Position numbers and translations under genes: made by a program
In this document: piece by piece, positions 6,314 through 6,965 of the stretch
Numbering within the stretch: the stretch's first letter is position 1
How the letters are laid out: each line of letters starts with the position of its first letter
The notes under the pieces: generated by a model
The model's input: the letters and a program-made list of their open reading frames with translations, nothing else
Database searches by the model: none
Told to the model about the DNA's origin: nothing
Source: Thermus kawarayensis JCM 12314
Lineage (GTDB): Bacteria > Deinococcota > Deinococci > Deinococcales > Thermaceae
NCBI GenBank assembly: GCA_001311545.1
Contig: BBBL01000078.1
Coordinates: forward strand, 1-6,965
DNA: 6,965 nucleotides
Reading direction: 5' to 3'

Positions 6314-6965
6314 GCTTCTTCCTGCAGCTTTTCTTCTCCGGGGTGGTGCTGGGGCTGGTCTACGCCCTGGCGGCCTTGGGGTTCGTCCTCATCTACAAGG
6401 CGAGCCGGGTGGTGAACTTCGCCCAGGGGCAGTTCATCGCCATCGGGGCCTTCTTGGCCTACTGGGCCATGACGGCCCTGGGCGCCCCCTTCTTGCTGGC
6501 GGCGGCCTTGGCCCTGGCCCTGACCGCCCTCTTGGGCTTCGGGGTGGAACGGGTGTTCCTGAAGCGCTTGGTGGGGCAGCCCGTCATCTCCGTCATCATG
6601 GCCACCATCGGCCTGGCCTCCTTGCTGGACGGGCTCATCCACCTTACCCCCTTTGGGGCGGGCAACTTTAGCTACCCAAGCTTCCTCCCGCCGGGGGGGT
6701 GAACCTTTTGGGGGTGCAGGTCTCCTACGCCCAGCTTCTGGCCACGGTCTTTACCCTGGGCTTTCTCGCCCTCTTCACCTGGTTCTTCCAGCGCTCCACC
6801 TTGGGCGTCGCCATGCGCTCGGTGGCCGATGACCAGATGGCGGCCATGAGCCTCGGGGTTTCCGTGGAGCGGGTCTTCGCCTTGGCCTGGGCGGCCGCCG
6901 GGCTCACGGCGGCGGCGGCGGGATGGTGGTGGGCACCATCTCCGGCCTGAACCTGGACGGGCTGG
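6310..6965 (+). CDS. ABC transporter permease, LivH type (partial at the window end; frameshifted)
   Basis: This is a membrane channel subunit of a branched-chain-amino-acid-type ABC importer. About 219 residues are present of an expected total near 290. Seen: an N-terminal hydrophobic helix (FFLQLFFSGVVLGLVYALAALGFVLIYK), the LivH hallmark RVVNFAQGQFIAIGAF, several further membrane segments, a soluble stretch FLKRLVGQPVISVIMATIG, and the ATPase-contacting segment TLGVAMRSVADDQMAAMSLGVSVERVFALAWAAAGL. The GTG start at 6310 overlaps the synthetase stop as GTGA, with a GAGGGGG site 7 nt upstream. Two single-base losses break the frame: in the G7 run at 6693-6699 (restoring PPGGVNLLGVQVSYAQL) and in the GGG at 6920-6922 (restoring AAGMVVGTISGLNLDGL). 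Both lie in G runs and are likely read errors. LivM, LivF and the binding protein would be expected downstream. Confidence 0.88.

Noticed and set aside
6909..6920. GCG trinucleotide repeat
   Set aside because: It encodes an alanine run in a permease membrane segment and is ordinary for this base composition.
1..6965. CRISPR, insertion sequence, tRNA, phage or defence system
   Set aside because: I saw no repeat-spacer arrays, transposase motifs, terminal inverted repeats or tRNA folds; nearly every base is assigned to housekeeping or transport genes.

Overview
The window is GC-rich DNA (mostly G or C at third codon positions) from a Thermus species. The decisive marker is on the minus strand at 2985-3467: the gene for ribosomal protein L34 (rpmH) lies wholly inside the RNase P protein gene (rnpA) in another frame, with start codons 4 nt apart. 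This arrangement is known from Thermus strains.

Layout: two operons diverge from a 156-bp intergenic region (3468-3623). Leftwards (minus strand) runs a housekeeping operon: rpmH/rnpA, yidD, yidC, jag, prmC. It links ribosome assembly and tRNA maturation (L34, RNase P protein), membrane-protein insertion (YidD, YidC), an RNA-binding KH/R3H protein (Jag) and release-factor methylation (PrmC). Rightwards (plus strand) runs a transport/activation operon: a LivG-type ABC ATPase, an AMP-forming acyl-CoA synthetase, and a LivH-type permease cut off by the window end. These three genes overlap by 4 nt each (GTGA), so uptake of a carboxylic acid and its activation to a CoA thioester are probably co-expressed.

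The intergenic region holds a good plus-strand promoter (TTGACA, 18 bp, TATACT). A palindrome at the expected start of transcription matches the operator consensus recalled for the Thermus TetR-type repressor PaaR (phenylacetyl-CoA responsive) at 9 of 10 fixed positions. The opposite strand carries an extended -10 promoter for rpmH/rnpA with an A7 tract upstream.

Caution: five genes (prmC, jag, yidC, the synthetase, livH) contain about ten small indels, nearly all in G or C runs. In each case translation resumes in another frame with the expected family sequence. Because core genes such as yidC and prmC are affected, I read these as sequencing errors and give each gene its full repaired extent. 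I found no mobile element, CRISPR array or RNA gene, and no clearly new system. The least ordinary items are the nested rpmH/rnpA pair and the PaaR-like control of a transporter/acyl-CoA synthetase operon.
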